A DNA stretch of 64,000 bases from the NCBI GenBank assembly GCA_013397795.1, contig VZTJ01006074.1, positions 1,345,915-1,409,914 on the forward strand, written 5' to 3'. This stretch comes from Orthonyx spaldingii. Lineage: Eukaryota > Chordata > Aves > Passeriformes > Orthonychidae. Under the pieces are notes generated by a model that saw only the letters and a list, made by a program, of their open reading frames with translations, was not told the DNA's origin and did no database searches. Made by a program: the position numbers and the translations under genes. Positions 1 to 12,700 of the stretch are shown here, one piece after another. The number at the start of each line of letters is the position of its first letter. Within the stretch, counting starts at the first letter, position 1.

Positions 1-929
1 TATCCATAGATGTATTAGTTCCATAGGACTGTTGCCAAATTCTCCTAGGATGGCCTCAAGTTGTATCTTGCATCACTACACCATTTACCTAGGTACCAGA
101 GGCAAGCTGTGTTCCAGACAGCAGTAATCACTTGGTTTTACATTGATATGGTATAGGGGTGAGAGTTGCCTGGGGCAAGCTCATGATAGAGATCCATAGG
201 AATTCCTGCAGAAATTTCAGAGCCAGACCATGACTCCATTGTAGTGTGTGAATCTGCTTGCTCCTGAAGAGCTGCTTTGCAGGTGGGGGTAAAAAGGCAA
301 TCACAAGCCACATCATGCTGTGCAAAGATGTGATAATCTGTGCTCCTGGAGATTCCCGAGGATCCCTGCAAGTAATAAAATGTTTCTTTTCCCTTCAGTG
401 GCAACTGGGAAGCTGGGTTGTTTCACCCTGCTATGAGACCTCTGAGTGGTGCAGAAGGCTGTCAAACCGTCATTCTAATGTGAGGCAGCAACTTCCATCT
501 TTCAGAGCTGCAGAGAGGAGAAGGCAGAATCCATTGCTGCCACGCCAACTGAGCAAAGAGATCTTTGCTCATGCCTAGAAAGGCTCTGTTTAAATATCCA
601 CTGCAGTAGCTTGCTGGACTGCATGCACAGTGATCCCACAAACTGGAATGTACAAGAGACTGTCCTGAGTGATAAATGAACTCACTCTGGATGGAAAAAG
701 GGCTGTCATATGGGCTGATCCAGAGAAATCCTGTGCTGACACCCTCTCTTCCCCAAATGTCAAAATTAGAAGACACAGGAATGCATGGGGTGGGATGCCC
801 CTTCCGAGGGGACTTAAGACCACAGGGTTCATTTACCTTACAGGGCTTTTTTCACTGTAATATCATGTAGGAGCTTTTGACATGTGACCTACTTTTCTAA
901 TCCTCCAGTCACTTCCCGTATTTCTTAGT

Positions 930-996
930 ACTTGTTTGTTGTTTTTTTTGTTTGGTTTTTTTTTTGGTTTTTTTTTGGTTTTTTTTTTTTTTTATT
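930..996 (+). repeat. T-rich tract with GG interruptions
   Basis: Runs of 7 to 17 T separated by G or GG. On the minus strand this reads as an A-rich tail-like stretch, but no LINE or SINE body was recognised beside it. Confidence 0.8.
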
Positions 997-3900
997 ATGA
1001 TAGAAGCAGCTATAGTCTAAAAAACTTCTGGACAAAAGAGAAAAATACAAGCAGAGGGATGTATTGCAACCTATTTCTAGTTTCAGAAAAAAACCCCCAT
1101 CAATTCTATTACTGAAAAGGAATCTGTAGTACAATATTAAAAGATAAATTTCTTTAGGAATGAAATTACTCTAAGAAGGATGCATATTCTATTGCATATA
1201 TAAGGTTGGTGTTCATCCAGGAGAAAAAAGGACCTTTTATAAGGTCATATGAAACATTTGCAGCAGTAGAAAATGTTACTCATTTACATTCCACAGTTTT
1301 TTCTTCTTTTAATATTTTCTAGCAAAGAAAATGGTTTCAGACTAAGAGAAATTCACTAGATTTACTTTTCTCTTTGGTTAGCCCACTATGTATAGGCAAA
1401 AGTCTAGTTTTGCTATTTGCTAAACCTGAGCAGTATTTAACAAGAGCAGCCCAGCTGAAACAAATAGTCTCCTTTGTGGAGGAAGAGATAATTCAGTGAA
1501 AAAGTGGCAGAGCTCCAACAAAAGGCTCAGTCCTGAGAGATACTTAGGAGACTGGCACTGATCCATCATGGTCCCCAGTTTGAAAACTGCAGCTCTAACT
1601 GTGTCTGTATTGTCAAGCATTTCCTTAGGCACAATGCAAGAGCAAAACACCCCAGATCCTTCAGGACACAGGCCCAAACAAGAAGAAGAAATAACCTGAG
1701 CACATCTTCTGGGTATAACAGAAGTCTATTAAATGCTCGGACAGCTGATGAGGTAAAAAAGATGTCCTCAGGAAACACCCGATTTATGTACAACTGTTGT
1801 GTGAGACAGTTTTTTTAATAGATGATGACTGGTGAGGTAGCTCTATTACTACCAGCTGGTATCCTGTTCTTCATCTCTAGATATAGGCTGGAAGCAATTA
1901 AAGTTAATCCTGTTGTACATGCTACATGGAAGATTTGAGAGCCAAAGAGATTGCTTGGCAATTGTTTTAATTTTTTTTAGGGGGGGTCAGAGAGGGCATG
2001 TGAAGAGAGTTGGGATATTCCTTATCTTCTTTTAAGTCTTAGCACCTCAAAGTTTTTATATTCTTGCAGACTCTGATTTTTTTTTTTTTTTTTTGTTCTA
2101 AATCAGTGTATTAGATGTCTTGAATTTCCTGCCAGGTTTGAAAATTATGATATTTGAAAACCAATAGTTTATTTTTTTCAAGGATACTTCTAAATTAATT
2201 TCTGGAACTTTAAAATTCTCTGCTTTTTAAAAATGATTTCTTATCTTGATAAAACTGGAATGATAAATGCAAAAAATTGTAAGGCCATTCCATATTCAGA
2301 AGTCTGAATTTTTAAATTCTACTGTCCAGTTGAGTAAGCCATTTTAGTGACTACTGACCAGTTATTGCTTTATGAACATTAAAAAAATGACCATTTTGTA
2401 TCAGACCTTCATGGACTGCAATTATTCCCCAACAGTGGCTAATTCTGGATGACTTGGGAGAAGGACCAGGATATATTGGACATTTTATCTGATCTTTAGG
2501 CCCTCACAACTGAGGGGTTTCTTACAGGGATGTTTCCTAGCATTGTTTCTTGGTCACCAGCTTTCTGAGAAGGACATGGCTCAAGTCTGCCCTAAGTTGA
2601 ACTATCCTCCAAAAACTCATACCTGAAGTTTTCTGAAGGACTCTTCCATCTTATTTATCTTTAAAAGGTAGCATCCTTTCCAGAATGAATCCAGGAGTCA
2701 TTGCATGATGTGGATCAGAACAGAGGCATATTTCTTGATTTCTCTGGTGCAGTCACACGGGAGAAGAATGGAGAGGATTAAGCTGGGAGTTTGTTTCTGG
2801 CTACACATCTGCCTGTCTGAGTCATGAGCTGGTCAAAAGCTGATGGCATGTAGTGGCTGGAGCTGCTTTTGAGATACCCATTTCCCATGCTCAGGATTGT
2901 CTCTGTGCTGAGCCATGTGCACGGGTGTCCTGCACCCCTTTGCTCCAGGAGGCAGGGCAATAGTTCCTGGCCACCAGCTCCATTCCTGGCACTGCATGTG
3001 CAAGAGGATGTGTTGGCTGCTGAAGCGTTGCTTTCCTTCTGAACATTGTCAGGCTCTTGGGGGAAGGCTGGGGCCACGTGGAAATATCCCGTATCTGTGG
3101 GCTGCCAGCTGGACCACTATGAATAGAGGCTGATATTGCCCCATGAGCACAGACAGAAAGAGGCCATCCTTCCTTCTGTGGAAAACAGCAGAATGATAAT
3201 TCTCTTGTTTCCTAATAAGGAGATTTCACAGAGAATTTTAGTTTAGCCAATTTTTGTCACACATTGCTAGTTAATTGTTTTTGTCTCTTAATTAAGTTCA
3301 TCTGCCAGGATTTACCCAGACAACTGTATCTAAGAGCTCTTTTGCTGACTGCAAATGTCTATGGAATATTTTTTCCTAAATTATTTGGTTTGCTGTGTTT
3401 GAATTTGTTGATCAGAGTTGTCAAAAGTTTAGGACAGGACTTTTGGTTCATTTAAGGAAGGCTTCAAAATATGTAATTGACAAAGTCTAAGTTTGGATAA
3501 TGATATTAGAAGTTCCCACATATCCCTCCCCCTCTAAAACCCAAAGAGCACAACAACAACAGATCAGAGGTGGATATAGATTTGCTGAGCTTCATAATAG
3601 TTACCTTAGAGAACCTGAACCCAAATCCCGTAACTTGAGATGATTCATCGTCTCACAACAGAGTCATCCAAAACTTGGCGTTGTGTGGCTGCAAGGGAAA
3701 ATTCCACAGCTTTGACATCTCTCTGATTTTGTTGTGCTTACACAGTTAATTTTTAAGAGGCAAAACAGATGCCACTTGGAGAAAATCTAGTAAAGAAATT
3801 AAAGGGGAAAAAAAGAGATGATTGCTGACTGAACTAGAACAAAAGGAACAGAAACAATTTTTTTAAATACTATACACTGCAAATATGTAACTGCTAATAT

Positions 3901-6530
3901 TGTGCTTATCAGAGGAAATATGGAAATAAGAATGATCCCTTACACCAGTAAATCTTTTTTTTCTCCTTTTCAGAATAGTTTTGAGGTACCACACTGGTAA
4001 CTTTAATTTCAAGTGGTTGTTCTTTTCTATATTTTGGAAAGGAGAGTCTTCTATGTAAAAGCACCCCCTAAACTCGGCCCCAAATTATAGTTAGTGTTTA
4101 AATATGTACTGTTGGGAGATACAGCACATGTGCTCCTGCCCTTGTATTTTAGTATTCATACAGATCACTTCTCATTTTCTTTTTCCTGGGTCAAAAAGAA
4201 TTATCTGCACCTATCTGGCTTCAGAAGAACTGCTGTCATTGTTTATAAAATGTCTGCATCTTCCTTATATTTACCTCTACAAATTATAGGTAATGAAAAC
4301 CAAACATGATGGACAACAAGGCAATTGCTACAATGCAATTTCTCAGTCTGTGTCTATTAGGACCTCCCTACTCCTGGAACTCTGAGTCCGTATTTCCATT
4401 AAACGCTTCCAACAAACACATAAATGGTTCCAGACATCTGGGGCAGTGAAACATCTGATCCTGAACAACTGGGAGACAACTCCCCAGCAATCCTGAATAA
4501 GCTTCCCCAAATCACATGAAACAGCCCATCTCCCACTGCAGTCAGGACCTGAAGATCCTAACCAGGAGACTGAAACTTTCCAAAGTTCACTTTGGCTGTG
4601 GAGCAAGAGGACAAGGGAACAAGGCTAGGGAGTTGCATCACTGCATGCATTTTCAGGCCATGTGGTGCTGGAGAAGCTTCTTCACCTCCCTGTGCATTTG
4701 CTTAGCCTTATAAATCCCATGGGAATTGTAGACATAAGGACTTTCTATGTATTTGTAGAGTGCGTGGTGAAATGGGCAGTCATTATTGATGTTAAATGTA
4801 GTGGGCAACAAAGTTGAGAGAAAATAAAAAAATAGACTCTCCCAGTAAGTGATGCCTAAGGAGGAGTTTCATTCCCATCTGGACATTCCCAGCTAACTCA
4901 TATAAAATGAAATGGTTTTTTAATGTGTACATAAATTCCTAGTCAATCAGTCAAGAAGTGGTCTCATAAAGACAAAGCGTGGAGTGTAATCCTGCAGTAA
5001 GCAGGCATGTTGGTACCAGGAAAAAAATAAGAAAAGAAAAAAGGAGCTAAATACATTTATGCAGACTGAATTTGCTCTACAGCATAAAAGGGGTTGCTGT
5101 TCTGTGGCAAATGACACTGTCCTTGTACCTTAAGCAGCCACAGTCACAATAAGTCTCTCAAGAGAACGGCAGAAAATGAAAAAAGCAAGTGCCAGACGTG
5201 GTCTTTTAAGAAGATTATTTTTCCAATAGATCTTTTATGTAGAGGGAAACTGATTTTGTCCCATCTCAATCTTAGAGTTTGTTACAAGATTTGCCATTTT
5301 TCTAGTCTTCAGTGAACAGAATAATAGTTTGCTTTTTTTCTTCACCTTGGAGCAAAACTATAATTACTGCCACAAAACAGATGGGGATATTTCTCATGAA
5401 GATGAAAAAGCAAAGACCTAATAAATGAAGAACATTTGAGAAGAGAAGGTTAAAGCAGGCTCTGCTGCACTGTGTTTGGCATTACTATTTTAGCAATGTA
5501 GATGGTTTTACAAACCAATGCTTTTTTATATTTTAACTGCTGCAATGCGTCTGAAGGGAGAGGTGGATGGTGTTCATTGCTCTCTACAAAGGTGGGTGCA
5601 GTCTGGTCACAAACCTGGCCGTGCTTCAGCATTTCAGATCTCTCAAAGCTCTGTTCTGGCCAAAGAGGAGCAGTACTGCCAGGTTTTCTCCATGGCTTCA
5701 GCAACACCCTTCCTTGGGGTTTTTCTCCTGCTGGGACCAGCCGTTCTCACAACCATCATGAGGCAGGGCCACAGCCAGGGCAGGGATCTGATTTCTGGCT
5801 TGGCTTTTCCCATTCTCTCTGTACGCTAAGAGATGCTGGTGGATAATATCACCAGTGACCTTGTGCTTTTGGTCAAGGGCTGCAACTGACACAAGTGGGT
5901 GAAAATCAGGATAAGAGTTGGAGAGCTGGGATCCCAAGACAGGCTGTGTAGTGTAGCTGCACCCGGATACTCTGGATATGCCCTGTGTGCCTGCCTAGCT
6001 CTGCCCACCTAGCTTCCTTGTTTGAGGTATCTTCTCTTCCAGAAAGAAATAGTCTGACTCTCTGTGGTGGCACAGTCTCTGCTACACAAATTAGCCATTT
6101 TTTGTTCCTTATCTTTTTGACTGAGTAGCGGTCTCAAGAGAGGAAACTGAATTACTGTTTTTTGCATGTGGTGTTATTTTTTTTTTAAAGCTGAAAAATT
6201 TTTTTATTCCTTTGATTTCTAGTCGGCTGAACATTTTCTGTCAAAATTAATATATAGACAATGTTATCCCCTGAGACCAAACATGAAGAATTTGAGGTCT
6301 AACAGGGAGTTTATCATAAAGTCAGCAGCCTGTGAAAACCAATGATCCTAATAGAAATTTATAGATTTTTAAATCCAGAAAGGACATTGTGAATGCATAA
6401 TATAACTTCTTGTATAACACAATTCGTAGACTTTTGCTTAAAAATTTTCACTCACTTTAGCTAAACCAAATAATCTTGAAAAATATCTGGCCTCATTTCA
6501 ACAATTCAAGATTTAAAGACATAGCCTGGG

Positions 6531-6567
6531 ATGTTTTTGTTGTTTGTTTTGTTTTGTTTTGTTTTGT
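6531..6567 (+). repeat. (TTTTG)n microsatellite
   Basis: About five TTTTG units in a row after TGTTTTTGTTGTTTG. It is a simple repeat with no adjacent element recognised. Confidence 0.85.
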
Positions 6568-7043
6568 GTGGGTAATTACTTTCACTGTCACAATATATTG
6601 CCCACTTCTGTTGTGAATTTATCACAACTGTAATACACATCTGTCTGCTCTGGAAAGACTCTTCTTACATGCGAGTTCTTCTCACAACTGATCAGCTCAT
6701 ATGCAGAAACAAATAATTTCCTCCCCTTATCCTGCAGACTAATCAGAAAGAGCTCCTTCAGGTTTGGTGAAAGAGCTGAATTTTACATTCTTGTTGTTGT
6801 GTAGTGGGTTTTGGGGGGGGGTTGTTGTTTTTTTTTTTATTTTAATATTTAGCTGGTGTGTCAGCATCTTCTTCACTTGCAGAGAAGGTGTTCTTTCCTT
6901 TTAGTACAAATGGTGGAAAAGCATGTAGAGTAGGTTTTTTGAGCCAATCTGTCCTCGAAAGTACTGATGTTGGATAGCAGATCTGCTTTTTTGCACCAAG
7001 GCTTTTTCTATTTTTCCCTGTATAGAAGTAAGTCCTTCAATTA

Positions 7044-7080
7044 CTAAGAAAGTGGGGTGGATAAATAATAAAGCAAAGAC
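7044..7080. repeat. Dispersed repeat pair, copy 1 (unknown family)
   Basis: GTGGGGTGGATAAATAATAA AGCAAAG here matches TTGGGGTGAATAAATAATAA GGCAAAG at about 34016-34042 with three or so differences. Such similarity 27 kb apart points to a shared old repeat, whose limits I could not define. Confidence 0.5.
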
Positions 7081-7170
7081 ATGGAGGGCCACATGCAAGA
7101 AAGGGGCTTTTCCTTTATGGTCTCTAGTGCTATCAATAACCCCTATGAGTTACATGGATTTGCAGTACAG

Positions 7171-7480
7171 TATTGAAAACTTTACAGAAAGATGACATCA
7201 ACTGGCTTCCCTTGATCAACTAGATGGGTTACCTTGTCATAAAAAGAAATTAAGTTTGATATGAACCCACGCTGGCTGTAACTGAAGTGTCCTTCAGGTA
7301 TTTTTCAATAACTCCCAGAAAAATCTTCTCCGTAATTTTACCAGGCACTGAAATGAGACACTGAGAAGCCTGTAGTTTCCAGGGTCATCTGTTTTGCCCT
7401 TCTTGAAAACTGTGACAATGTTAGCCAGCTTCCAGTCAACTGGGACCTCTCCAGATTCCCAAGATCATTGAAAAATCATT
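7171..7480 (-). mobile_element. Decayed CR1-type LINE reverse-transcriptase fragment
   Basis: Read on the minus strand, 7458-7379 translates to GEVPVDWKLANIVTVFKKGK followed by TDDPGNYR, matching the CR1 reverse-transcriptase block '..DW..ANV.PVFKKGK..DPGNYRPVS'. Further down, in shifted frames, come PGKI, a 'VTHLVDQGKPVDVIF' block and a VFNTV-like remnant of the catalytic-region 'F.KAFDTV'. Frame shifts and stops show it is dead. The outer limits are approximate. Confidence 0.8.
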
Positions 7481-9365
7481 GAGAGAGGCCTCACGATGAT
7501 ATCAGCCTCCTACTTGCTCCTGGCAAAACAGTATTTAGAATGAATGAGGACTCTTTGATCTCCAGCATCTCACCCTTGGTAAAACAGCAATGTCACCAAA
7601 GATAGCAGGATGAGGGTTTGAACTTTTGTTGGAGTGTTAAGCAGGCCATTGTTTCGCATTTCCTACTTGGATCCTTAAAAATTTCCATTTGATCTAACTC
7701 CACTGCTAGTAGTCTAGAAATAAAGCAATTCCTTGGGGCATGAATGCTATTCAGACAAAATAATACCAAGTTTTGTCTGCTTTCCCTTGCTGATATTCAG
7801 CATCTTTGCCAGCTCATTTTTACTTAAAGAGGAAATAACCCACTTCTGGAATTTAGATTTTCCTGACTTCTTGGAAACAGGGAGTATCAAGTGTTCAGAA
7901 TAACGTTCCCCTTTGAAACCTTCTCAAAATAGTCTTGAAAATATCTGCCACTTTGAAAGTTTTACGTTCCCTGGGGGTGTAATTCTGCTGACATTGATGG
8001 CATCTGCTAGCAGAAACTCTGTTTCTGCAGTTTCTTCTGTAAGCTGCATTGCCCTTTGCTTGATAAGGAAAGCTGCATGAAGTAGGTCCAAACCCAGCCA
8101 TGAGTATCTTTTGCTGTGCTTTTCTCAGGCTGTGCTCAGCACTCAGGCAGATCTGATGCTGGTGTGACAGTGGCTGAACTACTCTGGTTAGTGTGGTCAC
8201 CACTCACAGCTGAGGGAGAGGGCACTTTTCCCTGAGAAAATATCTGGTATGGAAATACTCAAATATTTGATCATTTTCTCAAGGAACCAATCCTTCCAAA
8301 ATAATGACTATAAATCAAAAAGCAAAGCTCTCTCACATTACCAGAACAGAAGTAAAAGTCTCATAATTCTTACTGAACAAATCACATGCAAGTGAGTCAT
8401 TCATAATTGCTTTTTAAAAATAGTGAATAAACGCTGTCTTATTCTATACTTGATTAAGCACGTGTATAACTTTAGTCAAAAGAACCTGTCTTGTGAGCAT
8501 AAAGTTGCGGGAATAAGGCTCAGTAAGAACAGCACCTTGTGGAAAATATGAATCCCACAGCCAGAAATGTCTTAGGGAGGTTCAGTTCACTTTTAAAGCA
8601 TTTTCTTCTTCAGGAAGATTTGCTTCTGTGCAGAGGAAGAGCTTGTGCTTGCCTCTCTTTTAGTAAATGAAATTTTCTCCCAAGTTAGCACAGTAGAGGC
8701 AAGAATTTCATCTATATAAAAATTAGCTTCTTCATAAATTTATCATCTGTGTACCTGGAAAATGGACAGGAAAGATAGGCTAATTGTGTTTTCTCTTTGC
8801 TTAGTTACATCTTTGTTCACAGTACATTTTTTTCTTCCTGAAGTGAAGATATAGGCTTAACTCTGAATATAAAAAAACCAAGCCAAACCCTTGGATACAA
8901 TATATTGGAAGGAGAAAACCTGTGCCATGCTGAAGTTATGCAATCTCATTCTTTTAATTTAAATGCTATCAGTTTTCTGCCAGGGCACTTCACCATCTCT
9001 AAAGCCAAATTCAGTCCATGTAAAAGTCAACATGAATGTTCGATTTTGGCTTGAAAAATAGTTTGTTTGACAGGTATTGCCTCAGAGCACCAAGCAGTCT
9101 TCAGTCCACCCACCTACAGCTCTCCTACTGACAGGTGAGCAAATTCAGAACGCCCCCAATCAATGTTTTGAGAGGTTGCATGTGAAAAGAAGGCTTCAGA
9201 AAGCTCTTGCAAAGTGAAGCACAGGGTCTTAACATGGAGGTTTAGCAAGTCCACAAGCACTGTCCAGATGGAGGCTGCCTTTCAGACCTGCCTTGGAAAG
9301 GCTGAGCAGTTCTGTATCAGTTATGTCTCATCCACTTGATGGGTTTGTCCCCTGGAGCTCTGCAG
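7481..9365. other. Intergenic DNA between two CR1 fragments
   Basis: The first hundred or so bases may be further decayed CR1 5' sequence, but I could not show it. No frame with a known motif and no RNA gene is visible. Confidence 0.6.
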
Positions 9366-9456
9366 TCTGAGGACTGTCCTGCACACCCTGAAAGAGATGG
9401 CTACATCTGGTCAGTGCACCTGCTCTTCAAATGTATATGAAAACCCCTAAATTTAG
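9366..9456. repeat. 91-bp direct repeat, left copy
   Basis: The sequence from TCTGAGGACTGTCCTGCACA to CCCCTAAATTTAG recurs at 9648-9738 with 5 mismatches and no gaps. The CR1 fragment lies exactly between the copies. Confidence 0.9.
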
Positions 9457-9647
9457 TATTGAAAGTTTTACTAAAATCCAAACAGATTATATATCAGCTG
9501 GCTTCCCTTGATCAATTAGGTAACCTTGTCCTAAAAGGAAATTGAGTTTATTAAATCAGGACTTCCCCCTCCTGAACCCGTGCTGGCTGAGGGGAAAGTT
9601 GTGATTAACAAACTTAATTTTTTGCAATAGAGTTCTCCGCAAGGAAA
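9457..9647 (-). mobile_element. Decayed CR1-type reverse-transcriptase fragment inside a duplication
   Basis: The reverse complement contains SQHGFRRGKS then a stop, and LIDQGKPAD, equivalent to the CR1 'SQHGF.KGKSCLTNL' and 'LDEGKAVD' blocks. The nucleotide sequence resembles the copy at about 7173-7279 (shared CTGGCTTCCCTTGATCAA), so both derive from the same family. It is bounded on both sides by copies of a 91-bp direct repeat. Confidence 0.75.
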
Positions 9648-9738
9648 TCTGAGGACTGTCCAGCACACCCTAAAAGAGATGCCTACATCTGGTCAGTGCA
9701 CCTGCTCTTCAAACATATATGAAAACCCCTAAATTTAG
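9648..9738. repeat. 91-bp direct repeat, right copy
   Basis: This matches 9366-9456 at 86 of 91 positions. The match stops sharply at both ends, since the sequences before TCTGAGG and after AAATTTAG differ between copies. Confidence 0.9.
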
Positions 9739-12700
9739 GTGTCTTAATCTGTGAGGTATGAGGCTGTAGTGGCAATGGTAGAGGGCAGATTGCTGCCATC
9801 ACTCCTCTTGCTCACAGTTCAGGGACAGCAGGACCGTTCCTTCACACGAGAACTGGGGCAGGTCTCTGTTTCCCCTAAAACAAGAAAATTTTTGAGCAGT
9901 CCATACTCCTGTCCTGCTGGTGTCTTCCACCGCAAAATGCCTCTGCGTACTTTTCCAGCATAATTATGGTGATACTCAAAGCTATTTGAAGCAGAATGAT
10001 GCAGCTGCCGTGCCATTGCTCTTAGGATGTGAAACAAAAGATAAGCAAATGCAATATTCAAAATGCTAAGGGTTCATACATTTAAGGGTGTGAAATGCAT
10101 TTCCTTGTCAATCCTTTGCTCAAAAACTTTAGACCCAGAGCTAGTTCACCAGGCCCTTGGTAATATCCCAAATGAGTGAGCCGAGTAGGCCAGGTAAAAC
10201 AAACTGCTTTTCCAGGTCAGGTAAGTGTTTTTAGGGCCATGACAGTTCCGGTCAGACAGACAATCAAGTTCCTGGCCTGCCCCCAGTGTTCTCATAACAT
10301 GGTCTCCCTGGTCTTCTGTGTGTCCCTTGGCTGTGTCCTAAAATGATTTGGGCAGTCCCCATCTGCTCCAAAGCTCAAAGACAACTCCAGCTGCTCTGGC
10401 AGCTCCTCTTGGGGTGGAAGACTTGTGGGAAATAATTGGAGGAGTAATTAATGGTGTTTGCTGCCAAGGGATGCATGCACAGCAGCCCCCTGGAAGGGCT
10501 GTGCTGTGCTTGTGGAGTGGGATGGCACCACTCTCCTGATTTCCTTCTGCTGACAGGATGAAGCTGAGAGCTGGGCCTTCTCCTGGTACTGGGTACAGTG
10601 GCAGCTCTGATTAATGCTCTTGTCACCTCATGCATTGATCCTTCCAGCTCATCTCCTCCATTTCACCTGCTTGGCCTACTTCAGGAATCGGCTGCTCTGC
10701 AAGAAAGCCTCCATCTCTCTCATGAAAAACGAGACCTGCCCAGCCATGGTCTGCTCCACAGAGTGATCTGTGGTAGCTGGAGTCTCATGAAGTGTTTTGC
10801 CACATTTTTCACCCCAGGACTTATAGGGGCTTGGTTTAGTGCTCTACTGGGCACCACAGGGGGGTCAGTGCTCACCTCCAGAAATGTAGATGACTACTTT
10901 CTGAAGATGGCTATTTCCTTAATTACTACAGTCTGAACAGTAGAACCTTCATGCCCTTTCAGCACAGGGTACAACAGGGATCTGTCTTCCCGGTGCAGTG
11001 CTGTACTGCTCTGAGACGTGGCACAAGAGAGGTATAGGGTGTGAAAAGGCTGAGAAGAGGGGAGTCACCACACCTCCACTGCCTCCAGTGCCAGAAGTAG
11101 GGAAAGTCCAACTCTACCTTTTGTCATAGAGATTACCAAATGGGGATGCAGTGGTATTATAACTATTTGGAAACTGTAATATGCATTTGCATATTGATAA
11201 ATGGTACAAGACTGATTCCTGACATTGCCTGTTGTTGTAGCAAGGCTGTGAGTGTGGTCAGACAGCTAATGGCCTCAGGCAGAGGTGAGCCAGCCTCATC
11301 ATGTAGCCTCCTTCTTCCCTCTCTGGGGAGAAAACATTTCCATAACTGATGTCCTCTCTGTCCTGGAGCTTGTGGTGCATGCTGGTGACAGGACTATGAC
11401 AGCTCAGGACTCACCCTGCTCACCCAAGGGTTGTAAAAATATGGCACACAAGCATCCTAAGCTGTGCTGTGTAAGGAGAGAACAAACCCAAGTTATCAAC
11501 AAGGGTCTGCATACATCCCCACCAGTTTCACCAGTGTATGTGTACTTCCCTGTAAAATTGTTATCTCAGTCCTTCCAGAAACAAAAAAAAATTTTTACAG
11601 TTGCCCAAACATATTCATTTTATTAAAGGTAGAATATGTTTTTAATATAAACTGTGACCTTAAAAGAGCAATTTTTCACCACTGGATGGCAGAACATTCC
11701 TCTGGTCTAACAATCTAATAGCAGAACAATTTGCTAAAATTAAAGAGAAATTGGAACTGTCATAATCAATCCAGTGTCTGATCAAAGTGGAAGGATCTAC
11801 TGGAAATGTAATTGCAGAGGCAGAAGTTATATATTTTAGAAACTCCTTTCTGACTATAACACCTGACCTTTCAATATCTGTCCTGTTCACATGAATTACT
11901 GGGCACTTGCTCTTCTGAAAATTTGTCAGTGTCCCACAACATTACTCACCTTGTCAACATGGTGTTTATGTTTGCATTGAATATTTTTTCTCTTGAACTC
12001 CATATTGTATCACAACTAATGTCTGCATTAGAGAAATCACTACATACTTGGGAGATGTGTTTAGGAGGATGCTGCAGTTTATATCCTCTTAAAAACACAA
12101 ACAATAGTAGGTACAGGTGCTAAAGTTTAAGTAATATAGTGATTGGACCATCAATGGAATATTATAAAAGAAAAAGATATATGTTCAATTTCTGTTGGGA
12201 GGATGTGGTATTTTTAAACCTTGGAAATTTTCAGGCGCTACTTTTAAATAGGGAAAAATAAATGTATTTATTCAGCATTGCTTCTTTTACTTACAGCATA
12301 CACTGAGAAGCTTCCTTAGACCATGCCTGAGCAAAAGGAGAATATGGAAATTAATTAAGATTTCACCCTTGCCAAGTGGGAAGACAAACTTCATCCTTAA
12401 CCTCAGAGGGCTTGGAATTAGTTTCTATCAAGCAGAGACTATTAGTTTCTATTAGCAGATACCATTAAGCAATTCTGAGTATTGTTAAGAATGTACAAGT
12501 TTGATTCTTTTCTAAGTTCTACTTCCATGGGCATATCCATGTGAAGGTTTTCACAGAGATTTAACTAACCTTCAAAACAAATCTCACAACAATTGGCAAT
12601 CTGTCTTTTAAGAGAACTTTTTAAAATGTTCAAATGAAAAAATTTCCCAAAATGGTTAGCCTTTATAAAGAAAACAAAAAGTACGTGGATAGATAAGAAA

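Larger units (their letters stand above)
1..7043. other. Intergenic DNA, no gene seen
   Basis: AT-rich sequence with poly-T runs (930-996, about 2078-2095) and the (TTTTG)n at 6531-6567. The open frames are at most about 115 codons, overlap in several frames and show no family motif. I recognise no exon or RNA gene. Confidence 0.7.
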
